From an uncultured Clostridia bacterium (lineage in GTDB: Bacteria > Bacillota > Clostridia > Christensenellales > Aristaeellaceae): a DNA stretch of 15,041 nt. A model generated the notes under the pieces. That model did not search any database, was not told the origin of the DNA, and saw nothing but the letters and a program-made list of their open reading frames with translations. The position numbers and the translations under genes were made by a program. Of the stretch, positions 5,664-13,198 are shown piece after piece. The stretch covers positions 1-15,041 of the forward strand of contig CALVTV010000205.1 of the NCBI GenBank assembly GCA_944363005.1, in the 5' to 3' direction. Position 1 is the stretch's first letter. Each line of letters begins with the position of its first letter.

Positions 5664-6994
5664 TCCAACTGCCGCAAGCCTATATCGCGCAAATGAAACG
5701 CCTGCTCGGGGAAGCAGGCTTTTTTGCGTATGAACGCGCGCTTTCCCAGCCCGTCACCCGCGCGCTGCGCATCAATCTGCTGACGCATCCCGACGGCATG
5801 CCGCCCCGCGCCGTCGAGGGGCTGGGGGAGCGCGTGCCTTGGGCGCAGGGCGCGTACTTCGTGGAGGACGGCGCGCGCCCCGGCCTTTCCCCGCTGCATG
5901 AGGGCGGCCTGTTTTACTTGCAGGAGCCCAGCGCCATGACGGCGGTTTCCGCGCTTTCGCCGCAGCCGGGCGAGCGCGTGCTCGACCTGTGCGCCGCGCC
6001 CGGCGGAAAGAGCACGCAAATCGCCGCGCTCATGCAGGGCCGCGGGCTGCTCGTTTGCAACGAGCCGGTGCCCTCGCGCGCGCAGATCCTCTCGCGCAAC
6101 GTCGAGCGCATGGGCGTGCCGAACGCCGTGGTCGTCAGCGCGATGCCAGACCAGCTTGCCGCGCGCTTCCCCGCGTACTTCGACCGAATCCTCGTGGACG
6201 CGCCGTGCTCGGGCGAGGGCATGTTCCGCCGCCAGGAGGAGGCGCGCGCGGAGTGGAACGAGCATACCCCGCGCGGCTGCGCCGAACGCCAGCTCGAAAT
6301 TCTCGCGGAAGCGGCGAAGATGCTCGCGCCGGGCGGCGCCCTGGTCTATTCCACCTGCACGTTCAACGACACGGAGAACGAGGGCGTGCTCGAGCGGTTT
6401 TTGGGCGCGCATCCCGAGTTTGCGCTCGAACCGTTCGCGCTTTGCGGCCTGCCGCCCGCCGAAAAGGGCTATCTGCACCTGTATCCGCACGAAATGCGCG
6501 GCGAAGGGCACTTCGTCTCGCTGCTGCGCAAAAGCGCGGACGCCCCGTCCGCCGAATCTCCCCGCCGCAAGGAAAGCCGTAGGCCGCGCGCCGCGGAGAC
6601 GATTGCCCTGCCGGATGTGCTCGCGCCGAGCGTGTCGTTTGAACGGCTGCATGTCGCGGGTGGCTGCCTGTGGAGCCTGCCGCAGGGGCTGAACCTCGAG
6701 CAGCTGGAAGGGCTGCGGGTGCTGCGCACGGGCCTGTTGCTCGTGCGGGGCGATGCCAAACGCGCCGAGCCGGATCACGCCCTGGCGATGGCCCTGCGCC
6801 CGGAACAGGCCCGGCATAGCGTGGAACTGAATGAGGCGCAGGCGCTTTTGTATCAGGCCGGGGAGGCGCTGGATCTGGGCGATTTGCCGGCGGGATATAC
6901 GCTGATTTGCCATGAAGGCGTTTCTCTGGGCTGGGGAAAACAGGCCGGCGGGATGATGAAAAACCATTATCCCAAGGGCCTTCGCCGCCGCTGA
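5660..6994 (+). CDS. RsmF/NOL1/NOP2/Sun family rRNA (cytosine-C5)-methyltransferase
   Basis: 444 residues. It transfers methyl from S-adenosylmethionine to C5 of a cytosine in RNA, most likely 16S rRNA. The SAM site is CAAPGGKST (111-119). The two catalytic cysteines of the family are Cys183 in DAPCSGEGMFRR and Cys233 in YSTCTF. The N-terminal LP..Y....LLGEAGF and TRALRINLL segments match the family. The C-terminal extension ends in KNHYPKGLR, as in RsmF-type proteins of Firmicutes, so the protein is intact. The ATG at 5660 overlaps the upstream stop (ATGA); the nearest purine-rich site is weak and distant, consistent with coupling. A repeat element starts about 17 bp past the stop and no T-tailed terminator for this strand precedes it. 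Confidence 0.92.
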   Translation: MIQLPQAYIAQMKRLLGEAGFFAYERALSQPVTRALRINLLTHPDGMPPRAVEGLGERVPWAQGAYFVEDGARPGLSPLHEGGLFYLQEPSAMTAVSALSPQPGERVLDLCAAPGGKSTQIAALMQGRGLLVCNEPVPSRAQILSRNVERMGVPNAVVVSAMPDQLAARFPAYFDRILVDAPCSGEGMFRRQEEARAEWNEHTPRGCAERQLEILAEAAKMLAPGGALVYSTCTFNDTENEGVLERFLGAHPEFALEPFALCGLPPAEKGYLHLYPHEMRGEGHFVSLLRKSADAPSAESPRRKESRRPRAAETIALPDVLAPSVSFERLHVAGGCLWSLPQGLNLEQLEGLRVLRTGLLLVRGDAKRAEPDHALAMALRPEQARHSVELNEAQALLYQAGEALDLGDLPAGYTLICHEGVSLGWGKQAGGMMKNHYPKGLRRR

Positions 6995-7010
6995 ACCCGC
7001 TTGAAACCGC

Positions 7011-7137
7011 CGCGAAGCGAGGAAGGGGTCTGGGGACTGGTCCCCAGGCTAGGGGATTGGGGGATGAAATCCCCCATCGTTCCCATATCGCGAAGCGATG
7101 AAAGGAAAAGCAGTCAGGGAGCGAAGCGTCACCTGAC
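7011..7137 (-). repeat. Repeat element C (minus orientation), three-hairpin family
   Basis: In plus coordinates: the tail CGCGAAGCGAGG (7011-7022), hairpin three CTGGGGA/TCCCCAG with loop CTGG (7030-7047), hairpin two TGGGGGAT/ATCCCCCA with loop GAA (7058-7076), a CGCGAAGCG segment, an A-rich tract, and hairpin one GTCAGG (7113-7118) with CCTGAC (7132-7137). The first-hairpin block differs from element A at one base. The loops and stem sequences of hairpins two and three differ from B and D while pairing is kept, suggesting that structure rather than sequence is preserved. Confidence 0.82.
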
Positions 7138-7304
7138 GTCGCTTCCCGCCATGGCTGCTTTTCGCCGCCGCAAGAGAAAAACTGCCACCTGCGCAATATG
7201 CGTCAGTCATCCTTTCCGCATGTATACGACGGCTCCGTCCGGTTGCATTGAATGAACCCGATTTTATCGTAAAACGCTTTGCCGTTGCTTCTCTCTTTTA
7301 ACCC
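7138..7304. other. Centre between repeat elements C and D
   Basis: This 167-bp spacer separates two oppositely oriented elements. Read on the minus strand it begins GGGTT and ends GCGGGAAGCGAC, the same end sequences as the A-B centre read on plus. The composite C-D therefore appears to be the A-B composite inverted. It contains the acetyltransferase remnant described separately. No intact gene is seen between 6995 and 7556. Confidence 0.55.
7203..7301 (-). pseudogene. C-terminal remnant of a GNAT acetyltransferase
   Basis: On the minus strand 32 codons ending in TGA (7203-7205) read LKERSNGKAFYDKIGF, then about 16 further residues rich in polar side chains. The core RSNGKAFYDKIGF strongly resembles the helix and strand at the end of the GNAT acetyl-CoA-binding fold, where N..A...FY.K.GF is conserved. 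The frame runs upstream into repeat element D and no start or remaining domain is found, so this is a decayed or cut-off fragment. It does not match the C-terminus of the intact acetyltransferase at 7729-8316. Either the repeat composite captured it or it inserted into a former gene. Confidence 0.55.
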
Positions 7305-7435
7305 GTCAGGTCACGCTTCGCTCCCTGACTACCTTTTTCTTCTTTGGGCTTCGCCAATGGGCACGATGGGGCTGCCGCCCCATTCCCCGCCTGAGGGATT
7401 TCATCCCTCAGACTCCCCCCCTCCGCTTCGCGGCG
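7305..7435 (+). repeat. Repeat element D (plus orientation), three-hairpin family
   Basis: GTCAGG (7305-7310) pairs with CCTGAC (7324-7329), followed by a T-rich tract (7334-7345), TGGGGC/GCCCCA with loop TGCC (7367-7382), CTGAGGGAT/ATCCCTCAG with loop TTC (7391-7411), and the tail CTCCGCTTCGCGGCG (7421-7435). Hairpin three is the same 9-bp stem as in element B. With C it forms a composite of about 425 bp with long inverted arms, placed between two operons. Confidence 0.82.
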
Positions 7436-7502
7436 CTCTGCCGCCGCTTTTCCTTTGGATTCGCGCCGGAGGCAAAAATCGTCCCAATCCCCCGCCTGTA
7501 GT

Positions 7503-7531
7503 TTGCGTTTTCCGTCCGGTTTGTGTATAAT
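7503..7531 (+). promoter_or_regulatory. Candidate promoter of the seven-gene operon
   Basis: A perfect TATAAT at 7526-7531 with TTGCGT at 7503-7508 and a 17-bp spacer. The -35 box is weak (TTG only). It is the only promoter-like site found between the repeat block and the chain of closely packed genes ending at 14758. Confidence 0.6.
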
Positions 7532-7556
7532 GAAGGGGAAGGGAGCGTGATGGCCT

Positions 7557-7712
7557 ATGAAGAGAATCGTCAAGGCGTGTTACGTGCTGATCGTCGGCCT
7601 CATTGTGTTCACCGGTGCGCTGTTCATCGCGCAGGGTATGCGCCAGGCCCGGCAAACCGCCGGTGTGCAGACCGTCCTTTCGTTCCCCAACGACGCGGGA
7701 AGCGCAATCTGA
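7557..7712 (+). CDS. 51-residue single-pass membrane peptide, function unknown
   Basis: A short frame starting MKRIVKACYVLIVGLIVF, with one hydrophobic helix at about residues 8-26 preceded by positive charges (K2, R3, K6) and followed by a polar tail ending in NDAGSAI. The orientation suggests a small membrane-inserted or secreted peptide. AAGGGAG lies 11 bases before the ATG, slightly far, with a competing ATG at 7550 in another frame that opens an implausible arginine-rich product. It is the first frame after the candidate promoter and is 16 bp upstream of the acetyltransferase. I do not recognise a family; reality is supported by position, composition and the helix only. Confidence 0.55.
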   Translation: MKRIVKACYVLIVGLIVFTGALFIAQGMRQARQTAGVQTVLSFPNDAGSAI

Positions 7713-7728
7713 CGCGCGGGAGGAAACC

Positions 7729-8316
7729 ATGTTCAACCCTTACGGCTTATTTGCCATGCCGACGCTCGAGACGCCGAGGCTCATCCTTCGCCGGATCGCC
7801 ATGTGCGACGCGAAGGATATTTTTTCGTACAGTTGCGATGAAGAGGTGGCGCGCCATGTGCTTTGGTCCGCGCAAAAGGACATCTCCGAAGCGCGCGCCT
7901 ATTGCCGCGACTTGCAGCGCCGCTACCGGCGCGACGAGCCGAGCAGCTGGGGCATCATTGAAAAAAAGACCGGCCATCTGGTCGGCACCATCGGCTACAT
8001 GAACTACAGCGAGGAAAACGCCAGCGTGGAAGTCGGCTACTCGCTGGCGCACTGGCTCTGGAACGGCGGATACATGACCGAGGCACTCGCGCGCGTGATC
8101 GATTACACGTTCGACGCCATGGACATCAACCGCATCGAGGCCCAGCACGAGCTGACCAACCCCGCGTCCGGCCGCGTGATGGAAAAATGCGGCATGCGGC
8201 GGGAAGGCGTGCTGCGCCAGCGCCTATACAACAAAGGAAAGTTTGTGGACGTCGCCCTCTATGCCATTTTGAAGGGCGATCCGCGTCCGCTGACCTCTGC
8301 CAAGGAGCCATCATGA
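7729..8316 (+). CDS. GNAT family N-acetyltransferase, RimJ/RimL-like
   Basis: 195 residues. It transfers an acetyl group from acetyl-CoA to an amine; the RimJ/RimL-like subgroup includes enzymes acetylating protein N-termini and small amines. The opening LETPRLILRRI (13-23) is characteristic, as are GTIGYMNY (86-93), the acetyl-CoA loop region HWLWNGGYMTEAL (108-120), the RIEAQHELTNPASGRVMEK block (135-153) and CGMRREGVLR (154-163). GGGAGG lies shortly before the ATG at 7729, which sets the start against a longer open frame. Its TGA overlaps the ATG of the HAD gene (ATGA). The substrate is unknown. Confidence 0.9.
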   Translation: MFNPYGLFAMPTLETPRLILRRIAMCDAKDIFSYSCDEEVARHVLWSAQKDISEARAYCRDLQRRYRRDEPSSWGIIEKKTGHLVGTIGYMNYSEENASVEVGYSLAHWLWNGGYMTEALARVIDYTFDAMDINRIEAQHELTNPASGRVMEKCGMRREGVLRQRLYNKGKFVDVALYAILKGDPRPLTSAKEPS

Positions 8317-9104
8317 TCAAACTCATCGCCAGTGATATGGACGGCACGCTGCTCGATAGCCAAAAACGCCTGCCGCCCGATCTGCCCGCCGTGCTGTGCG
8401 CCCTTGGCGCGCGGGGCGTGACCTTTGCCGTCGCCAGCGGCCGCCAATACGGCGCGCTTCGCCGCGACCTGCCGGATCTTGACATGCCCTTCATCTGCGA
8501 AAACGGCGCGCTCATCATGCATCGGGACGAGCCGGTGTTTCTCGACCCCATGCCCGCGAACGCTTTGCCCGATGTGCTGCGCGCGGCGCGCGGCCTTTCG
8601 GGCGTGTATCCCGTGCTCTGCCGCGCGCGGGTCGCGCTGGTGGAGGCGAGCGCTTCCCCCGCGTTCATCGCGGAAACCGCGCGCTATTACCCCGACTTGC
8701 AGGTCGTTGACGATCTGACGGCGCATGCCGGTGCGCAGGACGTATGCAAGGTCGCCTTTTACGACGAGGGCGACGCGCAGACGCACGAACTGCCCGTGCT
8801 CGAGCGCGCGCTCGGCGGCGAGCTGAGCGTCGTGCTCTCCGGCGAGCACTGGGTCGATGTGATGAAGCCCGGCGTCAACAAGGGCTGCGCGCTGCGTGCC
8901 CTGCAACAGCGGATGGGCATCGGCCCGCAGAACTGCATGGCCTTTGGCGACTACCTCAACGACATCGAGCTTTTGCAGGCGGCGCAGGAGAGCTACGCCA
9001 TGAAAAACGCGCACCCGGCGCTTTTTCGCGTGGCGCGCCACATCGCGCCGGGCAACGACGAGGACGGCGTGCTGCGCGTCATCCGCGCGCAGTTTGCGCT
9101 TTGA
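8313..9104 (+). CDS. Cof-type HAD-IIB family phosphatase
   Basis: 263 residues, the usual length for Cof-like hydrolases, which dephosphorylate sugar phosphates and related metabolites in the cytosol. Motif I is DMDGTLL, with nucleophile Asp8 and acid Asp10. Motif II is the Ser in VASGR (40-44), motif III is Lys190 in KPGVNKG, and motif IV is GDYLND (212-217) with Asp213 and Asp217. The C2-type cap fills residues of roughly 85-180. The start at 8313 overlaps the preceding stop and has AAGGAG 6 bases upstream. The next gene starts 12 bp after its stop. Substrate is not predictable from sequence alone. Confidence 0.93.
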   Translation: MIKLIASDMDGTLLDSQKRLPPDLPAVLCALGARGVTFAVASGRQYGALRRDLPDLDMPFICENGALIMHRDEPVFLDPMPANALPDVLRAARGLSGVYPVLCRARVALVEASASPAFIAETARYYPDLQVVDDLTAHAGAQDVCKVAFYDEGDAQTHELPVLERALGGELSVVLSGEHWVDVMKPGVNKGCALRALQQRMGIGPQNCMAFGDYLNDIELLQAAQESYAMKNAHPALFRVARHIAPGNDEDGVLRVIRAQFAL

Positions 9105-9116
9105 CGGAGGACGCGC

Positions 9117-10076
9117 ATGAAAACCATCATCGCGGACGCGGCGTGGGATGGACGCCGCCTCACCCGCTTTTTGCAAAAGGCGTTGCCCGCGGCTCCGGCG
9201 GGCCAGATTGCCCGGTTCCTGCGCCTGGGGCGCATCAAGGTGGACGGCAAGCGCGGCCGGGAGGACACCGTGCTCGCCGCCGGGCAGCGCGTGGACCTCT
9301 ACGTGGAGGACGCCTGGTTTGAGCCGCCCGAACGGGTGGACCCGTTTTACGGCAAGATCAAGCCGAAGCTGACCGTTGTCTACGAGGACGAAAACCTGCT
9401 TGTGCTTGACAAGCGCCCGGGGCTTGTCTGCCATCCCGACGAGAGCGAAAAGGTTCATACGCTGCTGACCTACGCGCAGGCGTATCTCTACCAGAAGGGC
9501 GAATGGAAACCGGGGGGCTTTGCCCCGGCGCTTTGCAACCGGATCGACCGGTTTACCGGCGGCATCGTGATGGTGGCCAAGACCCCGCAGGCGCTGCACG
9601 ACATGGACGCGAAAATCCGCAACCACGAAGTAGAAAAGTACTACCTGTGCATCGTTCACGGCCGCATGCCCCATTCTGAGGGCACGCTGCGGCACTACCT
9701 GCTCAAAGGGCCAAAGAAGGTCACCGCGCTGCGCGCGCCCCAACCCGGCGCGCAGGAAGCCGTGACGTATTACCGCGTGGTCGATGAGCGCGAGGGGCTG
9801 ACGCTCTGCGAATGCCTGCTGGGCACCGGGCGCACGCACCAGATCCGCGCGCAGTTTGCCGCCACCGGCCATCCGCTGCTGGGCGACAATCAATACGGCT
9901 CGGCAGAGCTGGCCCGGCGCTACGGGCGCCTGAGCGGGCAGGCGCTCTACGCCTACCGGCTGATCTTCCGGTTTGAGACGGACGCCGGATGCCTTGCGCC
10001 CCTCAACGGACGCCTGTTGCAGGTCGCGGATGTGCCGTTTGTCCGCACGTATTTCCCGGATGTGGTCATCCCGTGA
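9117..10076 (+). CDS. RluA family pseudouridine synthase
   Basis: 319 residues. It converts specific uridines in rRNA or tRNA to pseudouridine. An S4-like RNA-binding region fills about residues 11-62 (LTRFLQKAL and LGRIKVDG). The catalytic motif is NRIDRFTGG (141-149), with nucleophile Asp144; the family's usual His in HRLD is Asn141 here, as in many Firmicutes members. GRTHQIRAQF (238-247) and GHPLLGDNQYG (251-261) complete the catalytic domain. GGAGG precedes the ATG by 6 bases. RluC, RluD and other paralogues are not separable here, so no symbol is given. It sits between a phosphatase and three glycosyltransferases, an arrangement that implies co-expression rather than a shared pathway. 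Confidence 0.92.
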   Translation: MKTIIADAAWDGRRLTRFLQKALPAAPAGQIARFLRLGRIKVDGKRGREDTVLAAGQRVDLYVEDAWFEPPERVDPFYGKIKPKLTVVYEDENLLVLDKRPGLVCHPDESEKVHTLLTYAQAYLYQKGEWKPGGFAPALCNRIDRFTGGIVMVAKTPQALHDMDAKIRNHEVEKYYLCIVHGRMPHSEGTLRHYLLKGPKKVTALRAPQPGAQEAVTYYRVVDEREGLTLCECLLGTGRTHQIRAQFAATGHPLLGDNQYGSAELARRYGRLSGQALYAYRLIFRFETDAGCLAPLNGRLLQVADVPFVRTYFPDVVIP

Positions 10077-10110
10077 CGCGCGGGGCCGGCCGCTTGGAAG
10101 GAGGAATTCC

Positions 10111-11613
10111 ATGACGCAGCGCTTCTCGCGCCGCTTGCCTTCGCTGCTGTTTTCCCTGTTGCTTGCGGCGGGCTTTTGCCTGTTCTTTGCCGCGTGCAAC
10201 ACGCCGCTGGGGCCTTCCGTGGGCAGCGACAACGCCATTTACATCACCATGGGCACCGCCCTGGCGCAGGGCTACACGCCTTACACGGAGATCTTTGACC
10301 ACAAGGGGCCGCTGCTCTTCCTGATGCAAATGATCCCGCAGGCGCTTTCCGGCGGGAACTCAACGCTCGCCGTCTTCCTGATGGAAATCGTGTTCGTGTT
10401 TCTCAGCCTTCGGCTGATGGCGGCCCTGGCGCGCCGCCTGGGCCTTCGCCAGGATTGGCTTGCGCAGCTGGCCTACCTGGCGCTGCTGGGCCCGCTGATG
10501 GACGGCGGCAACCTCAACGAGGAATACGCCGCCTGTTTCATCCTGGCCGCGCTGCTTTGCGCCGTGTCCGCCTTTGACCGGGAGGACTGGGCGCCCCCGC
10601 GCAAGCTCGCCCTGCCCGCCTTCGGGATGGGCGCGATGACCATGCTGGCCTTCCTGCTGCGCGCCAACAACGCGCTGAGCCTGCTCGGTCTGACGGCGGG
10701 TTTGGCGCTCGCGCTGCTCGCCGGGCGGCGGTTTGCCGATCTGGGCTTCTGCGCGCTGGGCTTTCTTTGCGGCTGTGCGCTGGCCTGCGCGCCCGTGCTC
10801 CTCTGGCTTGGCGCACAGGGCGCGCTGGGGGAGGCTGTTTACGGCTCGATCATCCACAACATGATGTATGCCCAGACCGACGGCATCGGCCGCGTTCAGG
10901 CGCTGCTGGCCACCGGCTACGGCCACACCGCGCTCGCCCTGGCGGCGCTCTCGTGCCTGGGCGCGCTGGCGCATGCCCTGCGCGCGCCGGGCGGCTCTTT
11001 CCGCCTGACCGGGCGCACGGCGCTGTGCCTTTCCCTCGTGCTCGCCACGGCCGCGGCGGGCATGAGCGCGTTCATCTCCCATAAGTACTACACGCATTAC
11101 CTGATGGCGCTCGTTCCCCTGGCGGCGCTGGGCGCCGTGATGCTGCTGGGCGCGCTGCCCGCGCGGCGGGTCGTGACGGGCACGGCCGCCGCGGTTTGCT
11201 GCCTGGCGCTCGTCGCCGGAGGCGCCGCGGCCAACGCGCGCAGGCTTTCCGACCTGGCGGCGCAGGGTTCGTTTGCCGAGGACGCCCGCACGCTCTATGC
11301 CCTCGTGCCCGAGGACGAGCGCGACAGCTTCATGGCCTACCGCGTGGAGCCCAAGTGGTACGTCTACGCCAAAGCGTTGCCCTGCATGCGCTTCTACTTC
11401 CTGCAGGAGATTCTCGCGCAGGCCGATCCCGCCGTGATGGACGAGATCGTCTCGGCGTTTGAGCAGAACCCGCCCCGCTGGCTGGTGCTCTTTTACCAGC
11501 GGGAATTCGGCCCGCCGTACGACGAGCGCGTCGCCCAAATCTTTGAAACCTCGTATGAATTTGTGGATGCCTGCGGCGAGTATCAGCTCCTGCGGCTGAA
11601 GGACGAACCATGA
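10111..11613 (+). CDS. GT-C (GT39/PMT-like) membrane glycosyltransferase, first of three
   Basis: 500 residues with many hydrophobic segments filling about residues 8-390 and a soluble C-terminal part of about 110 residues. GT-C enzymes of the GT39/ArnT type take sugar from a polyprenyl-phosphate carrier on the outer face of the membrane. The first outer loop has the expected acidic site, GSDNAIYITMG (38-48) with Asp40, followed by GYTPYTEIFDHKGPLLF (54-70), a hallmark of bacterial members. A later SHKYYTHYL motif is also typical. The start at 10111 follows AAGGAGG by 6 bases; the open frame reaches further up but into the previous gene. The stop overlaps the next start (ATGA). Acceptor and sugar are unknown, and no polyprenyl-phosphate glycosyltransferase is visible in the window. 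Confidence 0.82.
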   Translation: MTQRFSRRLPSLLFSLLLAAGFCLFFAACNTPLGPSVGSDNAIYITMGTALAQGYTPYTEIFDHKGPLLFLMQMIPQALSGGNSTLAVFLMEIVFVFLSLRLMAALARRLGLRQDWLAQLAYLALLGPLMDGGNLNEEYAACFILAALLCAVSAFDREDWAPPRKLALPAFGMGAMTMLAFLLRANNALSLLGLTAGLALALLAGRRFADLGFCALGFLCGCALACAPVLLWLGAQGALGEAVYGSIIHNMMYAQTDGIGRVQALLATGYGHTALALAALSCLGALAHALRAPGGSFRLTGRTALCLSLVLATAAAGMSAFISHKYYTHYLMALVPLAALGAVMLLGALPARRVVTGTAAAVCCLALVAGGAAANARRLSDLAAQGSFAEDARTLYALVPEDERDSFMAYRVEPKWYVYAKALPCMRFYFLQEILAQADPAVMDEIVSAFEQNPPRWLVLFYQREFGPPYDERVAQIFETSYEFVDACGEYQLLRLKDEP

Positions 11614-13172
11614 ACAGAGACAAACTCCTGACGTGGGGCCTGGCCCTCGCACTCTTTGCCGTTGCCGCCACCGCGTTTAACGTCATCGTTTTGCCGTTTG
11701 CCCGCGCCTGTTACGGCTACAGCGCCTGGGTGCAGCTGCCGGCATGCGCGCTTTCGCTGCTGCTCTTTGGCTTTGCGGGCGCGTATCTGCAACGCACGGA
11801 CCTGGAGCGCCTGGAGCGCACGGCGCGCACGCTGCGCTTTGCGGGCATCGCGGCGCTGTTTGTGATCCAGTTGGCGCTGGGCTACCTGATGGAATACACG
11901 CCCATGGGCGACAACCACATGATCTACGACGGCGCGCAGATGCTGGCCGCGCAGGGCAATTTTGACGGCGCGGACTACGGCCTCTACCTCGCGCGCTTTT
12001 CGAACCAATGGGGCTTTGTGCTGATCCTGACCGGCTTTTTCAAGCTGCTGATGGCGCTGGGGGTGACGCAGATGTTCTTCCCCTGCGTGATCGTTCAGGC
12101 CGTCCTCTATGCGCTGGCGATGCGCTCGCTGCTTGGCATCGCGCGCAGGCTGTACGGCGTGCGCGGGGAGCTGATGACGTCGATGCTGCTTGCGCTGTGC
12201 CTGCCGCTGTATCTGGCCGCGGGCGTGCTCTATACCGATACGTTCTCCCTGCCGTTCGTGGTGTTCACGCTCGACTTCGCGCTGCGCGTTGTGCAAACCC
12301 CCGGCAAACGCCTGCTGCATGCGGCGCTGTGCGGCGTGATGGCGCTCATCGGCTGTCAGATCAAGATGACCGTCGCCATCGTGCTGATTGCCGCGGCGCT
12401 GGTCTGGCTGCTTCGCCTGCGGCTGAGGCATGCCCTGCCCGCCGTGCTGCTCAGCGCGCTGATCCTTCTTTGCGGAACGCAGGCCATTCAGGGCTATATG
12501 AAGAATCAGGTGCTCGACCCAGCCATGGTCGATCAGCACCATACGCCGCTTCTGCACTGGATTGCCATGAGCGTCCCGCGCGGCGACAACCCCTACGGGT
12601 CCTACAGCACGGATTACAACCTGACCTGGGGCATGCAGGACGAGGGCGCATCGCGCGAAGCGGTGATGGAATCGATCTACGGGCGGCTCAAGGACCGCCT
12701 GTACACCCTGCGCTATCCGAACCGGCTGCTGCTGGCCCTGCTGCGCAAGAACGCCGCCTCGCAGGGCGACGGCACATTCGGCATGACGGACATGCTCGAC
12801 GACGGGCCGGTGCGCGAAAACCCGCTCTCCGACGCCGTGCTGGAAGGCCGCCCCTACTACGCGCTGTACGGCGGGGTGACCTCCGGCATCTGGAACGCCT
12901 GCCTGCTGCTGTGCGCGCTGGCGATTGCGCGCAACCTGCGGCGCGGCGACCGAAAGGCCGCCATCCCCGCCGTCGCCCTGCTGGGCATTCAGATGTTTTT
13001 GCTGTTGTGGGAGGCGCGCTCGCGCTACATGTTCAACTTCATGCCGGTCGTGCTTGTGCTGAGCGCCAGCGGAGCGCTGCACGCCGCGCAAATCAAGGAT
13101 TCCATGCTCCATCGCCTTGCGATGCGCAGGGCGAAGAAGACCGCCTGTGACGGCGGCGAGCTGAATCCGTGA
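11610..13172 (+). CDS. GT-C (GT39/PMT-like) membrane glycosyltransferase, second of three
   Basis: 520 residues, polytopic: helices near the N-terminus, several between about 75 and 290, and again after about 425. The first-loop site reads EYTPMGDNHMIYDGAQML (95-112) with Asp101, followed by YLARFSNQWGFVLI (126-139). A large outer loop at about 295-420 contains LRYPNRLL and GDGTFGM, and the last helices carry LLWEARSRYMFNF near 465-477. The same landmarks in the same order appear in the next protein, so the two are tandem paralogues. The ATG overlaps the preceding stop, indicating coupled translation. A role in transferring lipid-linked sugar to a surface polymer or protein is inferred from the family; the substrate is unknown. 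Confidence 0.8.
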   Translation: MNRDKLLTWGLALALFAVAATAFNVIVLPFARACYGYSAWVQLPACALSLLLFGFAGAYLQRTDLERLERTARTLRFAGIAALFVIQLALGYLMEYTPMGDNHMIYDGAQMLAAQGNFDGADYGLYLARFSNQWGFVLILTGFFKLLMALGVTQMFFPCVIVQAVLYALAMRSLLGIARRLYGVRGELMTSMLLALCLPLYLAAGVLYTDTFSLPFVVFTLDFALRVVQTPGKRLLHAALCGVMALIGCQIKMTVAIVLIAAALVWLLRLRLRHALPAVLLSALILLCGTQAIQGYMKNQVLDPAMVDQHHTPLLHWIAMSVPRGDNPYGSYSTDYNLTWGMQDEGASREAVMESIYGRLKDRLYTLRYPNRLLLALLRKNAASQGDGTFGMTDMLDDGPVRENPLSDAVLEGRPYYALYGGVTSGIWNACLLLCALAIARNLRRGDRKAAIPAVALLGIQMFLLLWEARSRYMFNFMPVVLVLSASGALHAAQIKDSMLHRLAMRRAKKTACDGGELNP

Positions 13173-13198
13173 CGTTTACCGATCTGGGAGGAATGCTT

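Noticed and set aside
4305..6967. Minus-strand frames of 364 and 514 residues opposite the flavoprotein and RsmF genes
   Set aside because: Shadows of genes whose plus-strand products have intact catalytic motifs.
7011..7435. CRISPR array or CRISPR-like repeats
   Set aside because: Copies are inverted relative to each other, long, and not separated by regular spacers; no cas genes are present.
7279..7530. 83-residue frame on plus and overlapping minus frames across 7298-7736
   Set aside because: They are translations of repeat element D and its flanks, with proline- and serine-rich content and no start signal.
7523..8002. 159-residue plus frame overlapping the small membrane peptide and the acetyltransferase
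   Set aside because: Arginine- and alanine-rich shadow of the GNAT gene in another frame; the GNAT reading has clear family motifs.
8259..10238. 659-residue minus-strand frame opposite the HAD and pseudouridine synthase genes
   Set aside because: Long antisense frames are expected in GC-rich coding DNA. The product is rich in Arg, His and Ala, matches no family, and the plus strand has well-recognised genes with ribosome binding sites.
13169..13198. GTG (13169) or ATG (13193) as start of the third glycosyltransferase
   Set aside because: The GTG has no good Shine-Dalgarno sequence and the 13193 ATG is one base from GGGAGG; ATG 13199 has 7-base spacing.
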